From assembly GCF_000379825.1 (NCBI RefSeq), contig NZ_KB903834.1, positions 124,189 through 188,188 of the forward strand: a stretch of 64,000 nucleotides of DNA. The letters run 5' to 3'. The notes under the pieces are model-generated. The model was not told the origin of the DNA. It was given only the letters and a program-made list of their open reading frames with translations, and did not search any database. Below are positions 53,691 to 61,718 of this stretch, one piece after another (within the stretch, counting starts at the first letter, position 1; each line of letters starts with the position of its first letter). The position numbers and the translations under genes are program-made. This DNA comes from Longispora albida DSM 44784. Its GTDB lineage: Bacteria > Actinomycetota > Actinomycetes > Mycobacteriales > Micromonosporaceae.

Positions 53691-54271
53691 CCGGGCTGGA
53701 ACACCTGCCGGCCACCGGTCCCGCCCTGCTCGCCTCCAACCACCTCGGCACCATCGACCCGATCATCCTGCCGGCCCTGATGCCGCGCCGGGTCACGTTC
53801 GTGGCCAAGTCGGAGTACTTCGCCGATGGCAAGCTCACCGGGAAGCTGCTGCGGGCACTCGGCCAGCTCCCCGTCGAACGCCGGGCCTCCAGCGCTGCCA
53901 CGGCAGCCCTCGACGCCGCCCTCGACGTGCTGCGGGCAGGCGAGGTCTTCGGCATCTACCCCGAGGGCACCCGCTCCCCAGACGGCAGGCTCTACCGGGG
54001 CAAGGTCGGCGTCGGCTGGCTGGCCCTCGCCTCCGGCGCGCCCGTCATCCCGGTCGGCATGATCGGCAGCGACAAGGTACTGCCGCGCGGCTCCGTCCTG
54101 CCCCGCCCGGTCCGCGTGGAGATCCGCCTCGGCGCCCCGGTACCGGTGAGCGGCGACCCGTCCAGCCCCAAGGACCGGCGGGCCGCCACCGACCAGATCA
54201 TGGACGCGATCGCGGCCCTGACCGGCCAGGAAAGAGTCGCCGGATACGCCCCCACTGAGAAGCGATCCTGA
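53624..54271 (+). CDS. 1-acylglycerol-3-phosphate acyltransferase (PlsC family)
   Basis: A 215-residue LPLAT acyltransferase. Block I is NHLGTIDPI (NHxxxxD with the catalytic His), block II is near FVAKSEYFADG, block III is YPEGTRSPDG, and block IV is VIPVGMIGSDKVLP. It transfers acyl chains to glycerolipids at the inner membrane. It is the last gene of the HTTM operon and is followed by family 2 repeat B. Confidence 0.92.
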   Translation: MPYGPLKLIAGPAFRLYCRPRVTGLEHLPATGPALLASNHLGTIDPIILPALMPRRVTFVAKSEYFADGKLTGKLLRALGQLPVERRASSAATAALDAALDVLRAGEVFGIYPEGTRSPDGRLYRGKVGVGWLALASGAPVIPVGMIGSDKVLPRGSVLPRPVRVEIRLGAPVPVSGDPSSPKDRRAATDQIMDAIAALTGQERVAGYAPTEKRS

Positions 54272-54299
54272 CCCCTCCGCCGTTTCTTCCAGCCTGGCC

Positions 54300-54456
54300 G
54301 CTGCCGGGCTGACCGTGAAGCGCCGGCAGAGTCTTCCGGAAACGGCGGCCAGGCACGGGTTGGGTAGGTTGGCCCCGGTTCGCTTTGCGTGGAGGCCCCC
54401 TCGGGGCCGGAGCGCAAAGGGAACCTGTTCAAGGGGCCAGCCTGCCCGACCCCGGC
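54300..54456. repeat. Family 2 structured repeat, copy B
   Basis: The shared head ACCGTGAAGCGCCGGCAGA (54312-54330) is followed by AACGGCGGC and GGCACGGG as in copy A, then a long hairpin. The outer stem GGGTTGGGTAGGTTGGCCCC pairs with the downstream strand using G-U wobbles. The nested core GGTTCGCTTTGCGTGG pairs with CGCAAAGGGAACC around GGCCCCCTCGGGGCC. The outer stem differs in sequence from copy A but still pairs. Confidence 0.85.
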
Positions 54457-54827
54457 TAGCGCTGCGCCTGCGGCAGTGAGCAGGCCGGGGTACCGCCGGG
54501 CATGCGGTGGCGGTTGCGGGCAGTCCAGCGGTAGGCCGGCCAGGCCAGGGCGAGGACGGGGCGGAGCGCGAGCAGGTACCCGGCGGGGCGCCAGACGGGC
54601 CGGGAGACCTTCAGCAGCTCCGCGATGGCCGCAGGCCCCGAGGCGACCCGGCCGCCGCCTACCCATTGGACGGCCTCGTCGGCCTGCTCGGTGGTCAGGC
54701 CGAGGCTGGCGAGATCGGTGAACTGCCACGGGACGACCCGGGCTTGCGGGCGCAGCCTGCGTTCGATGAAACGCGCGCACGCTGAGCAGAAGGCACAGTC
54801 CCCGTCGTACACGAAAGTGGGTTTCAC
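54456..54827 (-). CDS. DCC1-like thiol-disulfide oxidoreductase (DUF393)
   Basis: A 123-residue thioredoxin-fold protein with FVYDGDCAFCSACARFIERR (DxDCxxC) and WQFTDLASLGLT, typical of DUF393. GTG 54827 starts it directly at the family motif. Function in the family is poorly known; it often accompanies HTTM proteins, and an HTTM operon lies just upstream here, convergent. Confidence 0.86.
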   Translation of the reverse strand: MKPTFVYDGDCAFCSACARFIERRLRPQARVVPWQFTDLASLGLTTEQADEAVQWVGGGRVASGPAAIAELLKVSRPVWRPAGYLLALRPVLALAWPAYRWTARNRHRMPGGTPACSLPQAQR

Positions 54828-54888
54828 CCGGCCATTCTCCCCCAGCGGCGCGGGGAGCGCAGACCTGTGCATGTGAGTGGACACTTTC

Positions 54889-54904
54889 TCGAACATGTGT
54901 TCTA
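54889..54904 (+). promoter_or_regulatory. LexA (SOS) box upstream of the radical SAM gene
   Basis: TCGAACATGTGTTCTA fits the actinobacterial/Bacillus SOS consensus CGAAC-N4-GTTCG with one mismatch, eight bases before ATG 54913. Rv2578c, the likely counterpart, was listed as LexA-bound in M. tuberculosis, from memory. Confidence 0.7.
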
Positions 54905-54912
54905 TTAGACGC

Positions 54913-56970
54913 ATGCGCTGGAGCCATCTGCAAGCCGAGGCCACACAGTCCGCCGACGGCGAACTCCCCCTCCACCTGCCCGATTCCGCCGTGCGCACCT
55001 TCGAGACCCCCGGGTTTGCCGGGATGACCTTCTATGAGATCCGGGCCAAGTCGATCGTCAACAAGGTGTCCGGAGAGTCCGATGTGCCCTTCCAGTGGAC
55101 CGTCAACCCCTATCGCGGCTGCTCACACGCCTGCGTCTACTGCCTCGACGGCGACACGCCGATCCTGATGGCCGACGGCAGGCACCGCAGGCTCGCCGAC
55201 CTCCAGGCCGGCGACGAGATCTACGGCACCGAGCGCCAGGGCAACTACCGGCGGTATGTCACCACCACCGTGCTGGACCACTGGATCTCCGTGAAGCCAG
55301 CATTCCGGGTGACGCTGGCCGACGGCACGAGCATCGTCGCCAGCGGCGACCACCGGTTCCTGACCGAGCGCGGGTGGAAGCACGTCACCAACGCCGACCC
55401 CGGCCACGGCAAGCGCCCCCACCTGACCACCAGCAACAAGCTGATGGGCACCGGTCAGTTCGCGCCGCCGCCCGAGCAGACCGACGAGTACCGGCTGGGG
55501 TACATGGCGGGGATGGCCAGGGAGAGCCAGGGCTCCGGTTCCGGTTTCCGGCTGGTGATCCCCGAGGCGGAGGCCGTGGACCGGATGCAGGAGTTCCTGG
55601 CGCACTTCGGCGTGCCCTCCGAGCGCGTGGCCCCGACGGCCAGCCGCCCCAAGGCCGGCGGCCTGCGGTCGCGCAGCCGGAGCGCCCAGGCGATGATCTC
55701 CAACCTGATCGCCTGGCCGGTCACGCCGAGCGACGACTGGTGCCTGGGCCTGCTCGCCGGGATCTTCGACGCCGCCGGCAGCTACGGCCGGGGCATCCTG
55801 CGGATCCCGACCGCCGACAAGGACCTGGTCGACGCGATCGAGCTGTCCCTGGAGCGCTTCGAGTTCGACTTCGTCATCGAGGACCGGGGCTTCGCCTGCT
55901 TCCGGCTGCTCGGCGGGCTGCGCGAGCACCTGCGCTTCTTCCACGGCACCGACCCGGCGATCACGGCGAAGTGGACGATCGAGGGCACCGCGCTGAAGTC
56001 CAACGCGCCGCTCGGGATCGTCTCGATCGAGCCGGTCGGCCAGCGCCAGCTCTACGACATCACCACCGGCACCGGCGACTTCATCGCGAACGGCGTCGTC
56101 AGCCACAACTGCTTCGCGCGCGGGACCCACCAGTACCTGGATCTCGATGCCGGGCTCGACTTCGACCAGCGGATCGTGGTGAAGACCAACGCTCCGGAGC
56201 TGCTCCGCCGCGAGCTGGCCGCGCCGAAATGGCGGGGCGCGCACATCGCGATGGGCACCAATGTGGACTGTTACCAGCGGGCGGAGGGCAAGTACCTGCT
56301 CATGCCCGGCATCATCGAGGCGCTCCGTGACTTCCGGAATCCGTTCTCGATCCTCACCAAGGGCACGCTGATCCTCCGCGACCTGGAACTGCTCCGGGAG
56401 GCCGCCGAGGTCACCTCGGTCAGCATCGCGGTCTCCGTCGGGTTCACCGACCCGGCGATGTGGCGGGCGGTCGAGCCCGGCGCGCCCAGCCCGAACCGGC
56501 GGCTCGACGTGGTCAGGGCGCTGACCGACGCCGGGCTGGCGGTGAGCGTGCTGATGGCCCCGGTGCTGCCGGGGCTCACCGACTCGGCGGAGGAGATCGA
56601 GCACACCGTCGCCGCCATCGCCTCGGCCGGGGCGGTGAGCATCACGCCGCTCGCCCTGCACCTGCGGCCGGGCGCCCGGGAGTGGTTCATGGCCTGGCTG
56701 GCCCGCGAGCATCCCGGGCTGGTGGAGGTCTACAAGCGGCTGTATGGCCCCGGTTCGTACCTGCCGAAGGGGTATCAGCGGGAGCTGACCGCCCGGGTCC
56801 GTTCCGCTGCCCGCCGGCACGGGATCGACCCCGGCGGGACGGGCCGGGCTCGCCGGCTGCCGGCGTCGATCTCCGAGGGCCGGGCGGCACAGGAGGCCGC
56901 GTCCCTGACAGAGATGCCGGCAGTACTGAGCCCTGCCGGGGCTGGGAGCACTCAGCTCACGCTGCTGTAG
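54913..56970 (+). CDS. Rv2578c-type radical SAM protein interrupted by an intein
   Basis: A 685-residue precursor, 362 residues after splicing. The extein is a radical SAM enzyme of the SplB-like Rv2578c family, whose iron-sulfur motif CSHACVYC is restored only by splicing. Other extein marks are TVNPYRGCSHAC, GTHQYLDLDAGLDFD and GTNVDCYQRAEGKY. The proposed role is DNA repair or RNA modification; the substrate is unknown. ATG 54913 (MRWSHLQAE) is the start because it matches the family. A LexA box lies just upstream. The 3' end overlaps the convergent GNAT gene by 19 bases. Confidence 0.92.
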   Translation: MRWSHLQAEATQSADGELPLHLPDSAVRTFETPGFAGMTFYEIRAKSIVNKVSGESDVPFQWTVNPYRGCSHACVYCLDGDTPILMADGRHRRLADLQAGDEIYGTERQGNYRRYVTTTVLDHWISVKPAFRVTLADGTSIVASGDHRFLTERGWKHVTNADPGHGKRPHLTTSNKLMGTGQFAPPPEQTDEYRLGYMAGMARESQGSGSGFRLVIPEAEAVDRMQEFLAHFGVPSERVAPTASRPKAGGLRSRSRSAQAMISNLIAWPVTPSDDWCLGLLAGIFDAAGSYGRGILRIPTADKDLVDAIELSLERFEFDFVIEDRGFACFRLLGGLREHLRFFHGTDPAITAKWTIEGTALKSNAPLGIVSIEPVGQRQLYDITTGTGDFIANGVVSHNCFARGTHQYLDLDAGLDFDQRIVVKTNAPELLRRELAAPKWRGAHIAMGTNVDCYQRAEGKYLLMPGIIEALRDFRNPFSILTKGTLILRDLELLREAAEVTSVSIAVSVGFTDPAMWRAVEPGAPSPNRRLDVVRALTDAGLAVSVLMAPVLPGLTDSAEEIEHTVAAIASAGAVSITPLALHLRPGAREWFMAWLAREHPGLVEVYKRLYGPGSYLPKGYQRELTARVRSAARRHGIDPGGTGRARRLPASISEGRAAQEAASLTEMPAVLSPAGAGSTQLTLL
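55141..56109 (+). other. Intein with degenerate LAGLIDADG endonuclease domain
   Basis: In-frame insert of 323 residues inside the radical SAM gene. It begins with Cys (CLDGDTPILMADGRHRRLAD), carries the block B histidine in ASGDHRFLTERGWK and ends YDITTGTGDFIANGVVSHN, followed by extein Cys. The two LAGLIDADG-like helices read LGYMAGMARESQGSG and LGLLAGIFDAAGSY; the first lacks the usual acidic GDG end, so homing activity may be lost while splicing motifs remain complete. Confidence 0.93.
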
Positions 56971-57515
56971 CCGCTGGGGCTTCGCCGGGTCACGTAGACG
57001 GCACTCGGGCCTGCGTCGGCCGGGTCGCCGGATTCGAGGTCACGGATGCCGTCGAGCAGGTAGCCGGCCTTCTCCAGCGCGCGGCGAGAGGGGAAGTTGG
57101 CCGCCTGGGGTACGGCGACGACGGCTGTGATCTCCGGGTAACGGGTGAAGACGGTGGCCGTGAAGGCTCTGATGGCTGTGGAACCCAAGCCCCGGCCAGT
57201 CAGCGTGGGCTCGCCGATCAGGTAGTCCAGGCCGGCCGCGTCCGGGATGCCGACCGCGCGGTCCCAGTCCGGCTGGTCGGCATGCCGGTAGCGCTGGATC
57301 AGGCCAGCCGGGATGCTGTCCGCCTCGATCACGAAGCGTTCCACAGGGTGGGTGCCGTCGATCGACGGCCCGTACTTCGCCTCCAGGGCTGCCAGGGTGC
57401 CCGGCGACCCCGGCCACCACTCGAGGACGTGCGGCGTGGCCAGCCAGCGCAGCAGCGCGGGCAGGTCGGCCCTGGTCAGCGGCCGGAAGGTCACGTCGGC
57501 GGCGGGTTCGGTCAT
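56952..57515 (-). CDS. GNAT acetyltransferase (AAC(6')-like)
   Basis: A 187-residue GCN5-type acetyltransferase: VTFRPLTRADLPALLRWLA, HVLEWWPGS, the acetyl-CoA loop region GRGLGSTAIRAF and the end ALEKAGYLLDG. HVLEWW and YRHADQPDWD resemble aminoglycoside 6'-N-acetyltransferases and siderophore acylases; neither activity is proven. Its ATG overlaps the stop of the next upstream methyltransferase gene (ATGA). Confidence 0.86.
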   Translation of the reverse strand: MTEPAADVTFRPLTRADLPALLRWLATPHVLEWWPGSPGTLAALEAKYGPSIDGTHPVERFVIEADSIPAGLIQRYRHADQPDWDRAVGIPDAAGLDYLIGEPTLTGRGLGSTAIRAFTATVFTRYPEITAVVAVPQAANFPSRRALEKAGYLLDGIRDLESGDPADAGPSAVYVTRRSPSGYSSVS

Positions 57516-58198
57516 CCGACGAAGGTTGCCACGATCACCGACGCGGCGGGGGTCACCCGGACCTCGGCAGCCTTGAGCTGCGGATGGTCCATCCAGTGCA
57601 GGCGGGCGGTGTCCACCTCGGAGCCGTACATGGGGGGCCAGCCGGTCGACGGGGTGAAGTCGTCGATCACCAGCAGGCCGCCAGGCCGGAGCCAGCGAGC
57701 CGGGTCGAGCGGTGCCTCTGGGCCTCGCTGCCCGCCTTGCTTCGCGGCCCCGGGCAACTCGGCCGGTGGCTCCGACTTCTTGCCCTGGCCACCGCCGTCG
57801 AGGACGAGCAGGTCGAACGGGCCCTCGGCCTCCAGGAGCTTCCAGTCGCCGGAGAGCACCTCGGCCCTCGGCTCGGCCGCGAACACCCCGGCGGCCACCG
57901 CGGCCCGCTCGGCGTCCAGTTCCACGCTGACCAGGGCCGCCTGCGGGTGGGCGCCCGTGACCAGCCAGGCCAGGCCGACGCCGCAGCCGGTACCCGTCTC
58001 GCCGATCCGGCCGGGACCTACGCCCCTCGCGAGGACGCGCAGGAGTTCGCCGTGCTCCGGCAGGCAGGACAGCTCGAAGCCGGTGCGCCGGGACGCCTCG
58101 ACAGCCGCCGCGACGAGGGGCGGGTAGTAGGTGGTGTCAGCCGAGTACTGATCGGTACCGAGTCGAGTCACGAAGTCCATTGTGTCCTGCGGTGCCAT
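57512..58198 (-). CDS. O-methyltransferase-like SAM enzyme
   Basis: A 228-residue class I methyltransferase. Motif I is RIGETGTGCGVGLAWL, motif II VSVELDAERAAVA, and the loop FDLLVLDGGGQGKK fits O-methyltransferases. The acceptor is unknown. It is coupled to the GNAT gene, so the two may modify one substrate. ATG 58198 is used. A filled family 1 element (minus orientation) lies immediately upstream. Confidence 0.82.
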   Translation of the reverse strand: MAPQDTMDFVTRLGTDQYSADTTYYPPLVAAAVEASRRTGFELSCLPEHGELLRVLARGVGPGRIGETGTGCGVGLAWLVTGAHPQAALVSVELDAERAAVAAGVFAAEPRAEVLSGDWKLLEAEGPFDLLVLDGGGQGKKSEPPAELPGAAKQGGQRGPEAPLDPARWLRPGGLLVIDDFTPSTGWPPMYGSEVDTARLHWMDHPQLKAAEVRVTPAASVIVATFVG

Positions 58199-58219
58199 TC
58201 CCGCGCAGTACACGATGAC

Positions 58220-58358
58220 GATTTTTGATCTTTGTTCTTGATCTAACGCGAGGTGGCCCGGTGAGCGGAAATCTGACAAGCAACGCAAGAGCCCGTGTAC
58301 TGGTTGTACACGGGCTCTTGCGTTGCGCAGCTCAGATTTCCGCTCACCGGGTCGGCAG
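58220..58358 (-). repeat. Family 1 hairpin element, copy 4 (filled, minus strand)
   Basis: Read on the minus strand it begins CTGCCGACCCGGTGAG. The 20-bp outer stem CCCGGTGAGCGGAAATCTGA is perfect (58257-58351 overall), then come internal loop GCTGC/TTG, inner stem GCAACGCAAGAGCCCGTGTAC and loop AACCA. The tail GGGCCACCTCGCGTTAGATC is followed by AAGAACAAAGATC repeats. The first bases encode the LPTR end and TGA stop of the acyl-CoA dehydrogenase. Confidence 0.9.
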
Positions 58359-59540
58359 ATACTCCTTGAGGAGGCCGCGGGAGATGATGGTCTTCTGGAT
58401 CTCGGAGGTGCCCTCGCCGATCAGCAGGAACGGGGCCTCGCGCATCAGCCGCTCGATCTCGTACTCCTTGGCGTAGCCGTAGCCGCCGTGGATACGGAAG
58501 GCCTCCTGGACGATCTCGGCGCAATACTCGGAGGCGAGCAGCTTCGCCATGCCGGCCTCGACGTCGTTGCGCTGGCCGGAGTCCTTGAGCCGGGCCGCGT
58601 TGACCATGAGGGCGTGGGCCGCCTCGATCTTCGTGCCCATCTCCGCGAGCTTGAACGCGATCGCCTGGTGCTTGTAGAGCGGCTGGCCGAAGGTGTGGCG
58701 CTGCTGGGCGTAGCTGATCCCCAGCTCGAAGGCGCGGATCGAGATGCCGCAGGCGCGGGCGGCCACGTTGACCCGGCCGACCTCGATGCCGTCCATCATC
58801 TGGTAAAAGCCCTTGCCCGGCTCGCCGCCGAGCAGGGCGCTGTCGCCGACCACGTGCCCGTCGAGCAGGAGCTCTGTGGTCTCGACGCCCTTGTAGCCCA
58901 TCTTCTCGATCTTGCCGGGGATGGTCAGGCCCGGGGCGGTCTCGCCGAAGCCGGGCTCCTTCTCCAGCAGGAAGGTCGACATGTTGCCGTAGGCGCTGTC
59001 CGCGCCCAGCTCGGTGCGGACCAGGGTGGCGATCACCGAGGAGTACGCGCCGTTGGTCAGCCACATCTTCTGGCCGTCGAGCTGCCAGCCGCCGTCGACC
59101 GGGACAGCCTTGGAGCGGATCGCCGCCACGTCGGACCCGCAGCCCGGCTCGGACATCGAGAACGCGCCGCGCACCTCGCCGGTCGCCATCCGGGGCAGCA
59201 GGCGGGCCTTCTGCTCCTCAGTACCGTGCTGCTGGAGCAGGTAGGCGACGATGAAGTGGGTGTTGACGATGCCGGAGACGCTCATCCAGCCCCGGGACAG
59301 TTCCTCGACGACGAGGGCGTAGGTCAGCAGCGACTCGCCGAGCCCGCCGTGCTCCTCGCCGATGGTCAGGCCGAACAGGCCCAGGTCGCGCATGCCCTGG
59401 ACGATCTTCTCCGGGTACGTGTCGTCGTGTTCGAGCCGCTGGGCGTGCGGGATGACTTCCTTGTCCACGAACTCGCGCACTGTCGCGAGAATGTCGCGCT
59501 GGATCTCGGTCAGGTCGCGGGTCTGCGCGAGGCGGGACAT
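58344..59540 (-). CDS. Acyl-CoA dehydrogenase (FadE19-like)
   Basis: A 398-residue FAD enzyme that oxidises acyl-CoA to 2-enoyl-CoA. The first signature is RGAFSMSEPGCGSDVAAI, the second is YAKEYEIERLMREAPFLLIG with GEGTSEIQKTIISRGLL. The closest role by context is branched-chain acyl-CoA breakdown with the MaoC and CoA-ester lyase nearby. GGAGG precedes ATG 59540. The promoter region carries two palindromes. The C-terminal LPTR-stop is repeat-derived. Confidence 0.93.
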   Translation of the reverse strand: MSRLAQTRDLTEIQRDILATVREFVDKEVIPHAQRLEHDDTYPEKIVQGMRDLGLFGLTIGEEHGGLGESLLTYALVVEELSRGWMSVSGIVNTHFIVAYLLQQHGTEEQKARLLPRMATGEVRGAFSMSEPGCGSDVAAIRSKAVPVDGGWQLDGQKMWLTNGAYSSVIATLVRTELGADSAYGNMSTFLLEKEPGFGETAPGLTIPGKIEKMGYKGVETTELLLDGHVVGDSALLGGEPGKGFYQMMDGIEVGRVNVAARACGISIRAFELGISYAQQRHTFGQPLYKHQAIAFKLAEMGTKIEAAHALMVNAARLKDSGQRNDVEAGMAKLLASEYCAEIVQEAFRIHGGYGYAKEYEIERLMREAPFLLIGEGTSEIQKTIISRGLLKEYLPTR

Positions 59541-59607
59541 GTTTCCTCCAGGGCCAAATCCGGTGGTACGCAGGCGTTACAGGGGCGGGCTCCGGCCGAG
59601 CCTTTGT

Positions 59608-59633
59608 TACTCGTGAGTATGAACGTTCGTTCA
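59608..59633. promoter_or_regulatory. Operator candidates upstream of the acyl-CoA dehydrogenase gene
   Basis: TACTCGTGAGTA (59608-59619, arms TACTC/GAGTA) is followed directly by TGAACGTTCGTTCA (59620-59633, arms TGAACG/CGTTCA). The first is related to the site before the MaoC gene. TetR-type regulators of acyl-CoA catabolism use palindromes of this kind. The remaining gap to 59815 has no gene. Confidence 0.6.
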
Positions 59634-59815
59634 GTCGTGTGGGAGTGACAGTAATGTGACGCGGGTAACGCCTTGTATCCGACCACCCCGGGCCGCCCCG
59701 TGTCCTGGAATAGAGCCTGATCTCTCGGCAGCCGCCTTCCGCGTAGCCGTCCGCCGACTATGCGAGGGTGGCGCGGTACCGGTACCGTCTGCCGGGGAGA
59801 GGGAGGAAATCTCAG

Positions 59816-60277
59816 ATGGCATATCCGCCGCACGACCCGAACAGCCCCCAGCAGCCCGGCTACGGGCAGCCCAGCGGCTATGACCAGGGCGGCTACCCGC
59901 AGTACGACCAGCCGTACAGCGCGCCGCCGAGCACCGGGGCGCCCTACGACCCGTACGCCCAGCAGCAGGGTTACGGCCAGCCGCCCGGCTACCAGCAGCC
60001 CTACGCCCAGCAGCCCTACGGCTATGCCCAGCCCGCGCGCGGCACGAACACGATGGCGATCCTCTCCCTGGTGTTCGCGTTCGTCTTCGCCCCGGTCGGC
60101 ATCGTGCTCGGCCACATGGCCAAGAAGCAGATCGCGCAGACCGGCGAGGACGGCGACGGCCTGGCGACGGCCGGCCTGGTGTGCAGCTACATCTTCACGG
60201 GCCTCTGGGTGCTGACCTGCGTCTGCTACGGCTTCGGCATCCTGGCCGCGATCAGCGCGGACACCAGCTCGTACTAG
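59816..60277 (+). CDS. DUF4190 membrane protein with Pro/Gln/Tyr-rich head (paralogue 1)
   Basis: A 153-residue protein. About 75 residues of PGYGQP/PYAQQ-type repeats lead into two membrane helices of the DUF4190 type (MAILSLVFAFVFAPVGIVLG, then HMAKKQIAQTGEDGDGLATA). GHxA with a following basic patch is the family mark. ATG 59816 follows GGGAGG. Two related genes lie at 61365 and 61719. Function unknown. Confidence 0.85.
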   Translation: MAYPPHDPNSPQQPGYGQPSGYDQGGYPQYDQPYSAPPSTGAPYDPYAQQQGYGQPPGYQQPYAQQPYGYAQPARGTNTMAILSLVFAFVFAPVGIVLGHMAKKQIAQTGEDGDGLATAGLVCSYIFTGLWVLTCVCYGFGILAAISADTSSY

Positions 60278-60304
60278 GCATCGCTGTAGCCGCTGCGGCG
60301 AAGT

Positions 60305-60331
60305 CCGGGACCCCGTTCACTGGGGTCCCGG
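60305..60331. terminator. Hairpin between the first DUF4190 gene and the SDR gene
   Basis: CCGGGACCCC pairs with GGGGTCCCGG around a 7-base loop, 27 bases after the DUF4190 stop and just before the convergent SDR stop. It can act in both directions. Confidence 0.72.
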
Positions 60332-60338
60332 TCGCGTT

Positions 60339-61151
60339 TCAGCGGTGGTAGGCCGCTTCCCGGACGCTGTTGCCGCCGTCGACCACCAGGACCTGGCCGG
60401 TGACGTACGAGGAAGCCGGCATGCAGAAGAACGTGATCGCCGCGGCCACCTCCTCCGGCAGGCCCGGCCGGGCCATCGGCGTGTCGAGCCCGTGCCGCAG
60501 CTCCGCCACAGTGGACGACCCGGTGCGGATGGTGCCGGGCGCGACGGCGTTGACCGTGATGCCGTCGGCGACGAGTTCCATGGCGAGCGCGCGGGTCAGG
60601 CCGATCACGCCGGCCTTGGCAGCCGCGTAGGCGGCCTCCGCGGGCATCGCGTTGAGATAGCCGGCCGTGGCGGCCACGTTGACCACCCGGCCCCAGCCGC
60701 GCTCGGTCATCCCGGCGACGAAGGCCCGGCTGACCAGGAACGCCGTGCTCAGGTTCCGGTCGATCTCCGCGCGCCACTCGGAGTAGGTGAGCTGGGAGAC
60801 CGGGCGGAACACCTCCGGGCTCGTCTTGCTCGCCAGGCCGGCGTTGTTCACGACGATGTCGACGTCGCCCAGCTGCTCGGCGACCGCGTCGGCGAGGCCT
60901 GCCACCTCCGCGTCGTCGGTCAGGTCGGCGACGAAGCCGTACGCGCCGATCTCCTGGCTGCGTTCGTGGATGCGTTTCGTGGTGGAGACGATGCCGACCT
61001 CTGCGCCCATCGCACGGAGCCGGGCCGCGGTGGCGAAGCCGATCCCGTCCGGGCTGCCTGCCCCGGTCACGAGCGCGATCTTGCCGTCGAGCCGGTCGGT
61101 GGTCGCCAAGGATGGTCCGGTGGCCGCCAGGGCCGCGGGCTGTACTGCCAT
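60339..61151 (-). CDS. Short-chain dehydrogenase/reductase (FabG-like)
   Basis: A 270-residue classical SDR. Cofactor loop [19 protein letters not shown] motif [13 protein letters not shown], catalytic residues in [21 protein letters not shown] (Tyr-x3-Lys) and the end [14 protein letters not shown]. It probably reduces 3-oxoacyl substrates or oxidises 3-hydroxyacyl-CoA. It interrupts the three DUF4190 genes and is transcribed against them. ATG 61151 is the start. Confidence 0.9.
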   Translation of the reverse strand: MAVQPAALAATGPSLATTDRLDGKIALVTGAGSPDGIGFATAARLRAMGAEVGIVSTTKRIHERSQEIGAYGFVADLTDDAEVAGLADAVAEQLGDVDIVVNNAGLASKTSPEVFRPVSQLTYSEWRAEIDRNLSTAFLVSRAFVAGMTERGWGRVVNVAATAGYLNAMPAEAAYAAAKAGVIGLTRALAMELVADGITVNAVAPGTIRTGSSTVAELRHGLDTPMARPGLPEEVAAAITFFCMPASSYVTGQVLVVDGGNSVREAAYHR

Positions 61152-61186
61152 GTCGTGATCCTGCCTGCTCGGCGGGTTCGCGGGCA

Positions 61187-61200
61187 ACCACCACGGTGGT
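61187..61200. promoter_or_regulatory. Palindrome upstream of the SDR gene
   Basis: ACCACCACGGTGGT is an inverted repeat (ACCACC/GGTGGT, 2-base spacer) 36 bases before the SDR start. The rest of 61201-61364 has several GTTAC motifs but no gene. Confidence 0.4.
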
Positions 61201-61364
61201 GAGTCGTGTGCCGGTGACATCAGACTTGCGGCGTATTGCCCCGCCGCCCCGGCGCGGTTACCGGGCAACGGGGGGTTACAGGGAGGCCATTGTTACCGAA
61301 ATCGCTGCCGGGCGACACGAAAAGGGGATCACGCTCCGCTGGCCGGTGCCTCACCATCACTGGA

Positions 61365-61709
61365 ATGAGTTACCAGCCCTACGGGCCGCCTCCGGCCAGG
61401 TACAACACGATGGCCATCGCCTCGCTGGTCACGTCGGCGATCAGCGTGATCCTCACCTGCGTCACCGGCGTGGGCGGGCTGCTCGGCATCGCCGGAGCGA
61501 TCATGGGTCACGTCGCGCAGCGGCAGATCCGGCAGCGCAACGAGCAGGGCGAGGGCCTCGCGCTGTCTGGTGCGATCATCGGCTGGGTGATATTCGTGAT
61601 CAGCGCCGTCATCCTGCTCCTGTTCGGGACGCTGATCCTGAAGTTCTGGACCGAGTGGGACCAGATGCAGGACGAGATGGACAACATGGGTGACCACCCG
61701 GATTGGTGA
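61365..61709 (+). CDS. DUF4190 membrane protein (paralogue 2)
   Basis: A 114-residue protein: short head YQPYGPPPARYN, helix 1 MAIASLVTSAISVILTCVTG, linker IMGHVAQRQIRQRNEQGEG, helix 2 LSGAIIGWVIFVISAVILLL, and an acidic, methionine-rich tail. Same family as the genes at 59816 and 61719. It ends nine bases before the next paralogue. Confidence 0.83.
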   Translation: MSYQPYGPPPARYNTMAIASLVTSAISVILTCVTGVGGLLGIAGAIMGHVAQRQIRQRNEQGEGLALSGAIIGWVIFVISAVILLLFGTLILKFWTEWDQMQDEMDNMGDHPDW

Positions 61710-61718
61710 GAGGCGACC

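Noticed and set aside
55123-56820. A 565-codon minus-strand open frame opposite the radical SAM/intein gene
   Set aside because: The plus strand carries clear intein and radical SAM motifs; the minus frame has only Gly/Arg/Val-rich sequence.
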